Below are positions 34,436-44,396 of a stretch of 64,000 bases of DNA, piece by piece. How positions within the stretch are numbered: position 1 is the stretch's first letter; every line of letters starts with the position of its first letter. Both the position numbers and the translations under genes were made by a program. The stretch covers positions 4,739,860 through 4,803,859 of the forward strand of contig CAMZMU010000060.1 in the NCBI GenBank assembly GCA_947311845.1. Reading direction: 5' to 3'. The notes under the pieces were generated by a model, which worked only from the letters and a program-made list of their open reading frames with translations, was not told the origin of the DNA and did not search any database. Source of the stretch: Poa pratensis (lineage: Eukaryota > Streptophyta > Magnoliopsida > Poales > Poaceae).

Positions 34436-36095
34436 CGCCTCGGTTCCACCCGGCCGCCTCCGCCTTGGCGACCCGTGGGACAGTCACGAGCGATGTGCCC
34501 GGCAGTGCCGCAGTTGTAGCAACCGTCTTGACTGACCCCGTCAGCTCGGCGTTGCTCCCGGATGGCGAGGTTCTTGAGCATGCGGCAGTCCTTGAGCAAG
34601 TGGTTGCCTTCTGGATGGATGTGGCACCAGGGATCACCTTCACCTTCTTCCTCGGAAGTCGGCGCGGGCTTGGTCTTCTTCGGAAGAGGCTCGGTGACGA
34701 AGATCCGCTTGTCGGGTCCAGGGTCCCGCTTCTTGTTCTTGGCTGGAGTGACCTTGTCCTCGGGTTCATCCTCCCCGGGGAACTTGACTCCTTCTTCAGC
34801 TCGAGCGCACCGATCTGCAAGCTCCCAGAGCTTACGAGCAGACTCGACGCGATGGATGCTCAGCTTCTCGCGCATCTTGGGGTTGCGGACGTTGGCGTGG
34901 AAGGACTGGATCACCAACTCCTCCTTGATGCACGGGATGGTGTTCATCTTCTGGGTGAAGCGCTGGATGAACTTGCGGAGAGTTTCACCCGGAGCTGCTT
35001 GAAGTCGTGGAGATCACTGGGAGCCCCCGGGCGCTCGTACCCGCCTTGGAAAGCCCCCAGAAACTGCTCCTTCAGTGCCCGCCAGGAACGGATGGAGCAC
35101 TTGGGAAGGTTGAGAAGCCAAGTCTGGGCATCTCCCTTCAGGGCCAACGGGAACCAGTTGGCCATCATGACCTCGTCGCCCCGGCAACCATCACAGCAAG
35201 AGAGTAGATCTGCAGAAAGTCCCGGGGGTTCGTGGTGCCGTCGTAGCGGAGAACGTCGATCTTGAATTTCTTGGGCCAGTTGAAGTGGCGGAACTCGGGG
35301 GCGAGGGCGAGGCAGCCTTCGGCGAGGTCGATGCCCCGATCTTCCCGGCGGTGACGTTCTCGGCGACGCTCGATGCGGGTGCGCATATCCTCGTTCTGAC
35401 GGCTGTTGAGCTCGTCACGAAGATCTGGGTTGCGCGAGGTAGACGACCCGATGGAGATGGCCTCGCCGCGATCGCGGTTTAGCCGATCAGCCATCGGTGG
35501 CGCTGCGAGGAGGCGCCGTCTTGGCTTGACGTTCACCACGAGGCTGGCCTCGCGGATCACGTGTCTTGTCTTGTGCTGCTCCGGGATCGTCGACGGTAGG
35601 AGCTTGAGTGGGTTCGACCAACGGACCACCATCGGCGAAGTCGAGGAGCCTCTCGACGCGAGTCCTCCATTCTTGGTAGACCTTGGGATCGCCGCTGCTT
35701 GGAGGGAACTGCATCAGGGCCTTGGCAGCGACTAGAGCATCATGGCGAGCTTGCGCGTCCGAAGGCAGTGCGTGGAGGTCTTGCTCTTGGATGCTCGTGG
35801 ATCCCGCTGGGCGAGCACTGCGGTTCCCTCCTCCAGCAGTGGGTTCCTTGCCGTTGCAGACGCTCTTCTCCCCCGAGCGAGGAGGAGGCATGGTGGCGCC
35901 TTTGGAGCCGCCGCTCCGCCAGGGCCGTTGTCCTGGTTGCGGCCGTCAACTTCGCCCGACACCACCCTCTCCGCGGGCGGCTGGGACGGAGAAACGCCTC
36001 TCCGCGCGTCAGCAGCACGGCGATCAGCTGAAGCTTGAGTGCGCAAGGGAGAGACGGGCTTGGACGCCGCAGGGTCCCTTCTTCTTCGGCGGCAT
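34222..36095 (-). pseudogene. Tat gag (capsid and nucleocapsid)
   Basis: Starts MPPKKK at 36095 but frames change early (the left copy at 10813 reads further). Segments: QEWRTRVERLLDFADGG (about 35640), a region at 35632-35165 with FRHFNWPKKFKIDVLRYDGT and DFLQIYSLAVM, the capsid frame WFPLALKGDAQTWLLNLP (about 35150), and HANVRNPKMREKLSIHRV. The zinc knuckle CYNCGTAGHIARDC is near 34530. At least three frameshifts are present. Gag packages the RNA. Confidence 0.85.
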
Positions 36096-36148
36096 GCTTG
36101 ACGAAGAACTTGCCGATGAACTTGATGAAGATGAAACCAGCGCTTGCG

Positions 36149-36167
36149 CCCCCTACCTGGCGCGCCA
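36149..36167 (-). other. Tat primer-binding site
   Basis: Minus-strand TGGCGCGCCAGGTAGGGGG, 2 bases from the 5' LTR end. Confidence 0.85.
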
Positions 36168-36169
36168 GA

Positions 36170-37104
36170 TGTCGTGTCTCGATGCACGGACACCGGGAGT
36201 AGAGGATACCCCCTTTTAGGTTCGGCACGGGGCGCGAAGGAGGCTGAGAATCGTCTTCGTGGGCGGAGTCTAGATCAAGCTCTCCTCTCCACGATCAAAG
36301 CATGCAACCAAAGGGACACAAGGAGCTACCCAGGTTCAGGCCGCCCGGAGGCTAAAAGCCCTACTCCTACATGTCTGGATTGATGGGTTCTTCATAGTGT
36401 GGCTTACAATGGAACCTCCCGGATGGGGTACCCGGAAGGGTTTTGGCTGGAGGTAGAAGAAGGACTGATCCTGACCCGGAGGAGATCACCTTCCCCTTCA
36501 CCTTCGCAGCCCTAGTCTAGTCTTGCTCTGGTTCAACTTGTTCCTCTTCCTCTCCGTGCCTTGGTCCTCCTTTTATAAGCCAAGGGGTTGCCACAGGGTC
36601 ACGTGAGGGGCATGAGGGACCTTCGGCGTGAAGGAGCCTCCTTGGCTGGTTTAGGGGGAGACGTGGCCTCTTCTCAGCCTAGCGTCTCCTTTGGGTTAGG
36701 TGGGAGCGTCCGCCCAGTGGTGGACAGGGGCTGACACCACCACGGGCTGTGCTTCCTGCCCGTGCCACCTTCATCTTGCTTCCCAAGTCTTCTGAGGTCT
36801 TCCAGCGTGAGGTGGAGAGCTTATCCACAGTGACGCGGGGAAGTACCCGAGAGGGAGCCCAGCCTCCTGCCGGGGACTCGTACCCTCGGGGTCTTCCGTG
36901 TCTTCTGGCTTGATTCGGGGACCCGACAGGCCCCCAGGACCGGAGCCCTTTGTCGGTGTAGGCCTTGCCTGGCCTTTGCGGGGTCGAAGGGTGAACCCGC
37001 CAGCTTGTCTTGGTTCTTGGCCTTGTCCATCTTCATCTTGGGCCCACAGGGAGTGGACCCACTTTGGCAGCACTAGGGGAACCCCATGTTCCACTGCTGC
37101 GACA
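36170..37104 (-). repeat. Tat 5' LTR
   Basis: 935 bp, TGTCG...CGACA. It has a minus-strand TATA-like CTTATAAAAGG (36570-36580) upstream of the presumed RNA start. Confidence 0.9.
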
Positions 37105-37108
37105 GATC

Positions 37109-37226
37109 TTCTCCACAAGAGGAGGCCTTGGTTCATCTCCACAAGGGAGGCCTTGAGTCATCTCCACAAGGGGAGGCCTTGATTCATCTCCACGAAGGGA
37201 GGCCATGGTTCATCTCCATAGGAGGA
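37109..37226. repeat. About 28-bp tandem repeats in the LTR leader
   Basis: Five imperfect units of TCATCTCCACAAGGGAGGCC type, with small length differences, downstream of the minus-strand TATA box. Confidence 0.8.
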
Positions 37227-37355
37227 AGGAGACACTTTGAGATGAAGGAGCCTTGCTCTACTCTAATCCCAAATCAAGTCTAACCCTAGATCTGAGGGGT
37301 GAAGGGGTATTTATAGTCTTAGTACAAAAAGGGGTACAGGACACGCAGATCTAGC

Positions 37356-37560
37356 GAGACCGGCCTGGGGGCCGGCCTAGGCCGGCCTGGAGGCTGGCTG
37401 GCGTAGGAGGGTGGCTAGCCCTGGGACCGGCCTAGGCCAGCCTGGAGGCCGGCTGGGTCTGGAGGGGGCCCGGCCTGTGGCCCGGCCTAGGCCGGCCTGT
37501 AGGCCGGCCGGCTCTGGATGGGGGCCGGCCTGTGGCCCAGCCTGGGCTGGCCTGGGGCCG
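37356..37560. repeat. GGCC-rich palindromic tract
   Basis: Repeats of GGCCGGCCTAGGCCGGCC, which is self-complementary, in the LTR. Compare 9428-9530. Confidence 0.8.
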
Positions 37561-37820
37561 GCTGGCCTGCTTTCTCCACCTCTTCTCCTTCGTCTTGCGT
37601 CGCCTTTTGGCCATCTTCATCACTTCCTTGGAGATCTTCATAGGGGTCTTCAGGTCCACCATAGCTGAGCACACACAAGGTATCGGAATGAAGTATCAAA
37701 CCATTCAAGGGAGTGTCAAGGTCACACATAGATAGGAGTGAATTCACCTTGTCATGGAGAGCTTTGACTCTAGCTCTTGTCATTGGTCCACTTGGCGTGT
37801 CATGTGTAGGGCGCACTACA

Positions 37821-38011
37821 TCATTTACCCTACCTTTGGAGCTCATTTGAAACACATTTTTCAGCGAGTCCACCGTTTTTGCTTAGAAATGGGGCCGTTT
37901 ACCCTACCTTTGGAGCTCATTTGGAACACATTTTTCAGCGAGTCCACCATTTTTGCTTAGAAATGGGGCCGTTTACCCTACCTTTGGAGCTCATTTGAAA
38001 CACATTTTTCA
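37821..38011 (+). repeat. 74-bp tandem repeat, about 2.6 units
   Basis: Anchors TACCCTACCTTTGGAGCTCA at 37826, 37900 and 37974. Units are nearly identical. Confidence 0.95.
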
Positions 38012-38377
38012 GGACTAATCAAAATGCCTCGGATTGATGACCAAGTTAGATAAAAAAAAGTGCCATGCAAATAATACAAGTAAAACACTTATTCTTCGAT
38101 CCAGGCAAATTTATATGGAATCAAGCTAGATAACCAAGCTCATGGCTAGCCTTAAGTTACGATGACGGGTTTTGAAAAGTTTGGGACGGGTTACAGCCAA
38201 TCAGATCGAAGAATGAGCTTATCGCGGATCGTCGAGAGTTTGCCTGCAAATTCCTTCTAGAAGAACGATCGGACGGCTTAAATCTAGTGGTAGGGTTAGA
38301 TCGACGGTCATTGTTCGGTAAGGTTTGGGACGGGGTTTGGAGGCAATCAACAGGGTTTTGAAAAGTGTGACAAAGAT
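38012..38377. other. No feature recognised
   Basis: AT-rich, no supported ORF. Contains the end of the 74-bp array and a short sequence resembling the later 330-bp unit. Confidence 0.5.
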
Positions 38378-39065
38378 CAAAGTTTCATTTTGGAGTGACT
38401 AAGATGGATCTAGGCTTAGTTTTTTCATTTTCATGTTTTAAACTTGTTTAAATGTTGGTCAAAGTTAGGTTTGACCGATATTTGAAATGGGCTTCAAATA
38501 TTCAAAAAAATCAAAAAAAAAAGAAAAATCCTGTGCACATAGTCTTCTTATGTCATATACTAACGATTCAAGTTGATAAACAACATCTACATGCATTCAG
38601 ATGAAAAATTCATGTATCTAAGGTGATATCTCGAACTATGTCGTATGAACTCAAGGTTGAAGACAAGGGGTTTTGGATTTGCAACGTGAAAAGTTCAAAA
38701 ACCTCACTAAAGTTTCATTTTGGAGTGACTAAGACGGAACCAGGCTTAGTTTTTCATTTTCGTGTTTTAAGCTTGTTTAAATGTTCGTCAAAGTTAGGTT
38801 TGGCCGATATTTGAAATGGGCTTCAAATATTCAAAAAAATCAAAAAAAGGAAAATCCTGCGCACATAGTCTTCTTATGTCATATACTAACGACTCAAGCT
38901 GATAAACAACATCTACATACATTCAGATGAAAAATTCATGTATCTAAGGTGATATCTCGAACTATGTCGTATGAACTCAAGGTTGAAGAGAAGGGGTTTT
39001 TGGACTTGCAACATGATAATTTCAAAATACTCACGAAAGTATCATTTAGGAGTGACTAAGAATGG
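38378..39065 (+). repeat. About 330-bp tandem array, 2 units and a partial third
   Basis: Anchors TTTCATTTTGGAGTGACTAAG at 38382 and 38712 and a diverged copy at about 39041. Each unit has TTGAAATGGGCTTCAAATAT and AAGGTGATATCTCGAACTAT. Spacing is about 330 bp, with A-rich homopolymer differences. A satellite-like remnant; its identity is unknown. Confidence 0.85.
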
Positions 39066-39246
39066 TCTAGGCTTAGTTCGCGCCCAAATTTTACACAAAT
39101 GTGCGCCAGTGTGCGCCCAGAGCACGCCATGGCGCGCTCAGAGCGCATCCGGAGCACGCCATGGCGCGTCGAGAGCGCGTCCAGAGTGCGCACTTAAGTG
39201 TTCGACAGAAGTACCGTAACAGATATTACAAATTTCCTCAAATGTT
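39066..39246. other. GC-rich short-repeat patch
   Basis: GAGCACGCCATGGCGCG occurs twice, among GAGCGC and GTGCGC words (39110-39190). No ORF supported. It lies next to the end of the MULE gene. Confidence 0.5.
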
Positions 39247-42200
39247 CACAGTTTTGACTTGCTCCTTATGTGATTAGATGGGGCTACGACCTTGCTCCGG
39301 GTGTTGTTTGCTGGATTTGGACCAGTTAGGTCCACGACCTCCCCGTTCTTGTGCTTCTTGGCTTGTTTGTTCTTTGCTGCTGGTGATGCTCGTGTTGCTA
39401 GTGCTGTTGGTGAAGCTGGTGATGATCGTGATGTTGGTGATGCTCGTGATGCTGGAACCGTTGTTGATACTGGTGCTCGGGTACTTCCAGTAGCCGAATC
39501 TAGTGGTCTCGAAGGCGAAGCTACAAACGGCCCCCATTCTTCTTGGGCAGCTCTCTTCCTTGAACGAGTTCTTGGCTGCCAGTGTCCTTTAGTTTTACCC
39601 TTCTTACTTGTCTTTGAGCTGGCATTCGAAATTCAAGTGAAACAAATATTAACAAATATGGAAAATATGTTTACTAGTGCATACAACAACCATTCTAGAC
39701 ACACATACCTTTCTGAAACCTCTCTTGCTACGGTTTTTGCTGTGGTTGCGGTTGCTTCTGCTGCTGCGGCTGCTTCATCTGCGCCCCATCCTTGGTCTTG
39801 TACAAATGCAGAGGGGACTGGATTTTTGCATTTCCTTTGAATGTGCCCCACTAGTCCACATCTTTTGCACGGACGCCTCTTTACGGGTGCACCATCTACA
39901 CCTCCTCTCATTCTGTTTATCCTTGGCCTTCCACATGCTCTGTTTAGCGCCGGAGGGTGTAGATAGAATCCTGGATTATACAATTCCCATTGTTCTCTTC
40001 CCAATAAAGCAGGCACGTTATCAGCATATGCTGCCTGAAACTTGGCAACACAGAAATATTCATACACATATGGATCAACTTTGCCATTTTCGCCTCCGAT
40101 GAGGTTCAGGAAGTACAGGGCATGTATACATGGCTTGCCACTGATCTCCCATCGCTTACAACTACATGTCATGTTTGCCAAATCCACTGGATACCTCCAA
40201 CTCCCTCCTGCACAGCGATATGTCAGCTTAACCGTAGTGGGGTTTACTCTAATAAGAGTCATAGAACCCTGCATATTTCTTCCTCGCAAATGCAAATTCT
40301 TGATCACACTTGGAATGATGAGATGGCCAGCATATGAGAATCCAATTCTATTACCCAATACCATCTTCATCATTATCATATGCCTGATGTTGTCAAATAT
40401 TTCCACACCATTAGACTTTTCAGTCCCTTAATCTTTGCGTTGAAACTTTCAGCAAGGTTACTTGTCACGTAGTCCACCTTGCACAATTTTCCAAATAAGC
40501 TTCTCGTCCACACCTTTCCGTGATGTTGTTCCAAGTATGCTTGCACATCAGCATTTTCAGCGTAGATGGCCCTCAAGTGGTGGTTATACTTCCTCTCGCT
40601 CCATGTGTACGCTGCTGGCCAAAGGTTTGCATCAAATACTTTCCCCCTAAAATGCTTCTTGAAATTACCAGCAAGATGTCTCATACATTCCCTATGCTCT
40701 GCTTGAGGAAACACAATTTCTACAGCATTCTCCAAACCCTTGCAAGCATCTGTATGGATTACCAATCGAGCAGGGTTCCCTATGACCTTGCGTAAATTTT
40801 CCAAAAACCACCTCCAGCTAAGCTCAGAGTCCACCTCCACCACACCAAAAGCAACTGGAAAAAGCCAGTTGTGTCCATCAACTGCACAAGCAGCTACTAA
40901 CTATCCTTTCCATCTTCCAGTTAGAGTAGTTACATCCACAGCCAAATATGGCCTGCAACCGTCTACAAACCTTTGAGAGCAAGCCTTGAAAGAGACAAAA
41001 GCCCTCCTGAAGCAATTTCTCTCCGTTACTTTTCCTTTCACTTTGGACTGCATAGTCACTTGATCGATTTCTACCACACTACCTGGACTTGCCTTCTCCA
41101 CCTCAGCTTTGTATGTGTACAACAATTGAAAGCTATCTTCCCACCCAGTACCTTGTATGTTCTTAAGGGCCTGTTCTTTAGCGGTCCATAGCTTCGAGTT
41201 AGGTAGCTTCTCCTCAAATTTATAACGATCATAGATTTGTTTGCCGAGGGCAGTTGCTCCAAGGTTTGGTTACTTTCTTAGCAATGGAGTCATCACCTCT
41301 GTCAGCCACCCTTTGGTTGCTAAGTATGTTTTATGCCATTCCACCTTAGCTTGACAAGTGTGTTGATAGTTGTTATACCTTATCTCAATCATGTCTTTCG
41401 CGTTGTCATAATTGGCACGAATCTTCTTTGACACACGAGTGGCATGCAACTTCCACAGGCACCTATCATCTAGGCAGTGAACCGTATACTTTTCTGTTTC
41501 ACTCTTCTCAATGTTGAAAATATTGTTGGTCTTGATGCTGGCCGTTGTAAGTGCATTCTGAAGTTCTGCCACATTTTTTAATCTTGTCCCTGGAGCAAGT
41601 ATAGGATCATTTCTGTCCCAATCAAGCGCTGGCATGTCATCGCCATCGTATTCATCTGGAATCAACATGTCAGCGTTCTCCGCCTCCTCTTCAGAATCAG
41701 TTTGTACAAGCTCAACGACAGTGGCACTATGGCCCAGTTCATCCACAAGGTTAGGAAACAGCTTCTCATATTTATCATCGTTCCGCGGCACGGGATCGTC
41801 GGGCACCGCTTCATCGTCTGAATTAACGTGAACAGCATCTGCACTGGGCTGACTTGCACTGCCACTGGGTTGACTTGTACTGCCACCTGGACTGGACCTA
41901 CGAGGTAACGGCGGAAGCTGAGCATTAGCAGCCCCCTGTCCCCCCTTTCCCTTTGACTTTGCCAATTCAAATTGAAGTGGTTTCCGAACCACCTCAATCT
42001 TAATTTTACCGAATCGCTCGGTCGCGGTCTGAACAAAAAGGAATTGAGTTGCCTCGTCAGCGTTTAGTGGGATGAAACACTCATCTAAAATTGACCAGTA
42101 TTTCATCGAAGCAGTATCAACTCCCCGCCAGCCGTATTTGCCACATCAAGCCTTAAGCAAATCCTTGAACAAATAAGTCATTTCTACCACCAACTTATAC

Positions 42201-42287
42201 CAAAAAGGAGGGAGAAATCGAGATCCAACTCAGTGCGACTATCGATTTGGACTGACAAGCGAAAAGTAGTTTGCGGATTCATCCTAT
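39247..42287 (-). pseudogene. MULE (MuDR-like) transposase gene, decayed
   Basis: One frame from 42106 to about 40410 holds a MuDR-type N-terminal zinc-binding domain (CLWKLHATRVSKKIRANYD, YQHTCQAKVEWH), then the DDE transposase: AVDVTTLTGRWKG, NWLFPVAFGVVEVDSELSWRWF, LVIHTDACKGLENAV and PQAEHRECMRHL. A shifted frame continues to the SWIM zinc finger (CSCKRWEISGKPCIH) and a knuckle (CKRCGLVGHIQRKC). A donor GTATGTG at 39708 and an acceptor at 39619 join a last exon (39618-39247) rich in Ser/Thr/Pro and Lys, ending RSKSKL. Breaks: stops at 41270-41272, 40901-40903 and one near 42150, plus a frameshift near 40410. No terminal inverted repeats were identified. Cut-and-paste transposase. Confidence 0.9.
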
Positions 42288-42879
42288 TCAACAAAATTCA
42301 TGGCAATAAGTTCAAATTGAAGCCGTATTCAACTACATACATCACGAAATCGAGACAATCGATAGATTAATCGAGAGATTGTGTACTTACTTCCTTATCC
42401 AAGTGTTATATGAATCCGGTTTGACCCAGTCCTCGCCGTCATAAGGCAGCGGAACGGGCGGAACGGCGGGCCTGGAACTGTCGCCATGGATGCGTCGTCC
42501 AAGCGGAGGTGCAGTGCACCACCGGCGGACGGGGACGGGCGGGGCGGGGCGGCACTAGGGCGGTGGCATGAGGTCAGATCGGGATTTGGGGGGGGGGGGG
42601 GATGATGATTCAAACCTAGCAACGGTCCAATTCGAAATGAGCTGCCTCCTAGCCGACCCCACTAGCCGACCCCAGGAAATTCCAACCGAGCCGCGCGAGA
42701 CCGACCCCACCAGTCAGGCCAAGTGACGGTCAAAGGAGGTTCACCAGACGGCAACGGCGCGGTTGGCCGTCCGCGGGCCATCCGCGAGCCAGCTAGGGCA
42801 CGGACGAGGAAACTACGTGGGTAGGGCACAAACAGATAAAACAGGGGAGGTAGGGCACAAAACCAATTGACCCCACGAA
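42288..42879. other. GC-rich stretch, no supported gene
   Basis: May be the 5' UTR or promoter of the minus-strand MULE gene (42390-42640, including a G-run at 42587-42600) followed by unassigned sequence with short GACCCCA repeats. Confidence 0.35.
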
Positions 42880-43625
42880 GAATGTGTTCGAAAGGATGAA
42901 TGAGGTTTTAAAGGATTCGTTCGTAATAGGGCCCGTCCGGATGGAAGCATCGTTCAGGGCTTTCTCACTGAAGAGTGCATCTCTTTCTGCACGAATCATC
43001 TGGAGATTGAGAACCCTGTTGGTGTGCCCCGCACCTTGGCAAGCTTCGTGGGTCAGGTCACAGAAATAGCACGAGGGACTTACATGTGGACTTCTCTCGT
43101 CGAATAGACAACTTTAACAGGGCAAACTTAGTAGCTCTCCAACACCTTGAAATGGTCGATACTTGGATGGAAAAGCACAAAAGCACGATTAAGAAGAAGT
43201 ACATTGACCAGGGCAACGACCGAAGGAGAAATACTCAGAGAGCACAACTCCTCTTTCTTGCGTTGGTTCAGATGAGCTTGTCGCTCCCCCAACGGCTTGT
43301 GCGAAAGGTAGATTCTTATACGCCTTATCACGTGGCCCCGCCCCCAACCTCGCGACGTTTCAAGCATATGATATCAACGGGTTCACTTTCTACACGGATC
43401 AAAAGGACAATACTTCTGACTATCAAAATTCAGGGGTAACGATGGAATCCTACGTCGGTGACGAGAAGTTTAGATACTACGGAAGGATCGAGGAGATCTA
43501 GAAGCTGGACTACTCTGGAGAGAATGTGCCGACGTTCCGCGTCAGATGGGCTAGGTTATCCACCGTAAGAGCAGAAGACCTATACTTCACCACCATGGTT
43601 TCAGCGAAAGTTTCAAAGTACACAC
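42880..43625 (+). pseudogene. CACTA TNPD/TNP2 transposase fragment
   Basis: Plus-strand pieces in shifting frames match the C-terminal half of plant CACTA transposase: FERMNEVLKDSFV, HLEIENPVGVPRT, then TFQAYDINGFTFYTDQKDN, TSDYQNSGVTMESY, FRYYGRIEEI and a stop, then KLDYSGENVPTFRVRWA, the region of the DUF4216-type domain. Stops and frameshifts are frequent. The fragment ends within a few bases of the last visible midasin exon, so it marks the breakpoint of that gene. No CACTA terminus is visible beside it. Confidence 0.75.
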
Positions 43626-43972
43626 CAGTGAGTTCATAATAGATTCCTCGTGACTATCTAGGAGTACATATGCAATCATTCTCCTGATACCAGCGCCTCA
43701 AATTTTCCTGCTCCTATAAATTGAACTTCAGTACTACAAACAGACGCAATGCTTTAACCTGTAAGCAGATCTGACACAAAAGTTGATACCTTTTCATGGA
43801 ACTTGCCATCGGATATTACAAGTATGAGTTGCTGTAGTGGGTTTTGCCCGGATGGCGTGCGAGACCTTGCCACGGCAGCATCAAGCATTGTATTCAGATG
43901 CATCAGGAGATCAGCAACTGGTTGATCCTCAATTTTGTTGTCTTGGTCAAAGGACAAATTAGAGATCATCTA

Positions 43973-44005
<33 letters not shown>

Positions 44006-44270
44006 AGAGAGAGAGAGAGAGAGATTAGTACTGTTTTATTATTGTTAACAAAAGCAAAAGAGATGCCTACCTTGACTCCAGCTTCTGCATTGAAGATCTG
44101 ATCAAAATCATGCAACACTTTCACATTCCCTCTCTTCCCAAAACTTGCAACCGCGAACTGCCCAACCTCAAGCTGCGACATGGCCCGGCAAACTGTAGCT
44201 AATGCTTCAATAGCAACTTTTCCGTGCTTGCCCTCAGACATGCTTCGTGAGTTGCAATGTATGGAATAAC
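43626..44270 (-). pseudogene. MDN1: Midasin VWA/MIDAS exons with deletion of the metal-binding core
   Basis: Exons 44071-44270, 43790-43969 and about 43626-43708. Visible blocks: VIPYIAT then, out of frame, SRSMSEGKHGKVAIEALATV, MSQLEVGQFAVASFGKRGN, LMHLNTMLDAAVARSRTPSG, QNPLQQLILVISDGKFHEK, and RMIAYVLLDSHEESIMNSL. Between VIPYIAT and SRSMSE about 26 codons normally present in midasin are missing, with a frame change. This takes out the Asp of the DxSxS metal-ion adhesion motif that binds the ubiquitin-like domain of ribosome factors. A second small loss follows ENLRR in the last exon. Confidence 0.85.
43974..44024 (+). repeat. GA microsatellite
   Basis: (GA)n interrupted by a short G-run, in the intron between two MIDAS exons. 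Confidence 0.95.
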
Positions 44271-44396
44271 CTGAAAGAAGATACAATAATGTTCCATCAT
44301 ATAAGTACACATCCTTTAGAGGGGCATCCGGAAAAAATGGGAGAGCACGTCACTACTACGGCAAGGGACAACGAGAATACAGGTACCTTCTTCATA

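Larger units (their letters stand above)
10888..37104 (-). mobile_element. Tat-like Ty3/gypsy retrotransposon, full length but split by two insertions
   Basis: Order on the minus strand: LTR (37104-36170), primer site, gag, protease, RT, RNase H, second plant-type RNase H, integrase, a long 3' region with antisense ORFs, polypurine tract (11820-11832), LTR (11819-10888). Removing the LARD (13,222 bp plus 5) and CACTA (2,153 bp plus 3) insertions leaves about 10.8 kb. The dual RNase H and antisense ORFs point to the Tat lineage. LTRs start TGTCGCAGCAG and end GACACGACA. The two LTRs differ at visible sites (a few percent by eye), so it is older than the LARD within it. Frameshifts show it is defective. 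No flanking target duplication exists because a second internal domain follows the left LTR. Confidence 0.85.
37105..37873 (-). mobile_element. 3' end of another Ty3/gypsy element (pol end and LTR), truncated
   Basis: On the minus strand a frame from 37873 contains PSGPMTRARVKALHDKVNSL, a sequence typical of the last residues of grass gypsy pol genes, running into GGCC-rich LTR sequence. A minus-strand TATA box CTATAAATACC lies near 37308-37318, followed by leader-like sequence. The LTR is cut at 37104/37105 by the Tat element. The polyprotein start is missing. Confidence 0.65.

Noticed and set aside
43974..44024. GA repeat as a GAGA-factor binding promoter
   Set aside because: It lies in an intron of a dead gene with no promoter context; a simple microsatellite is enough.
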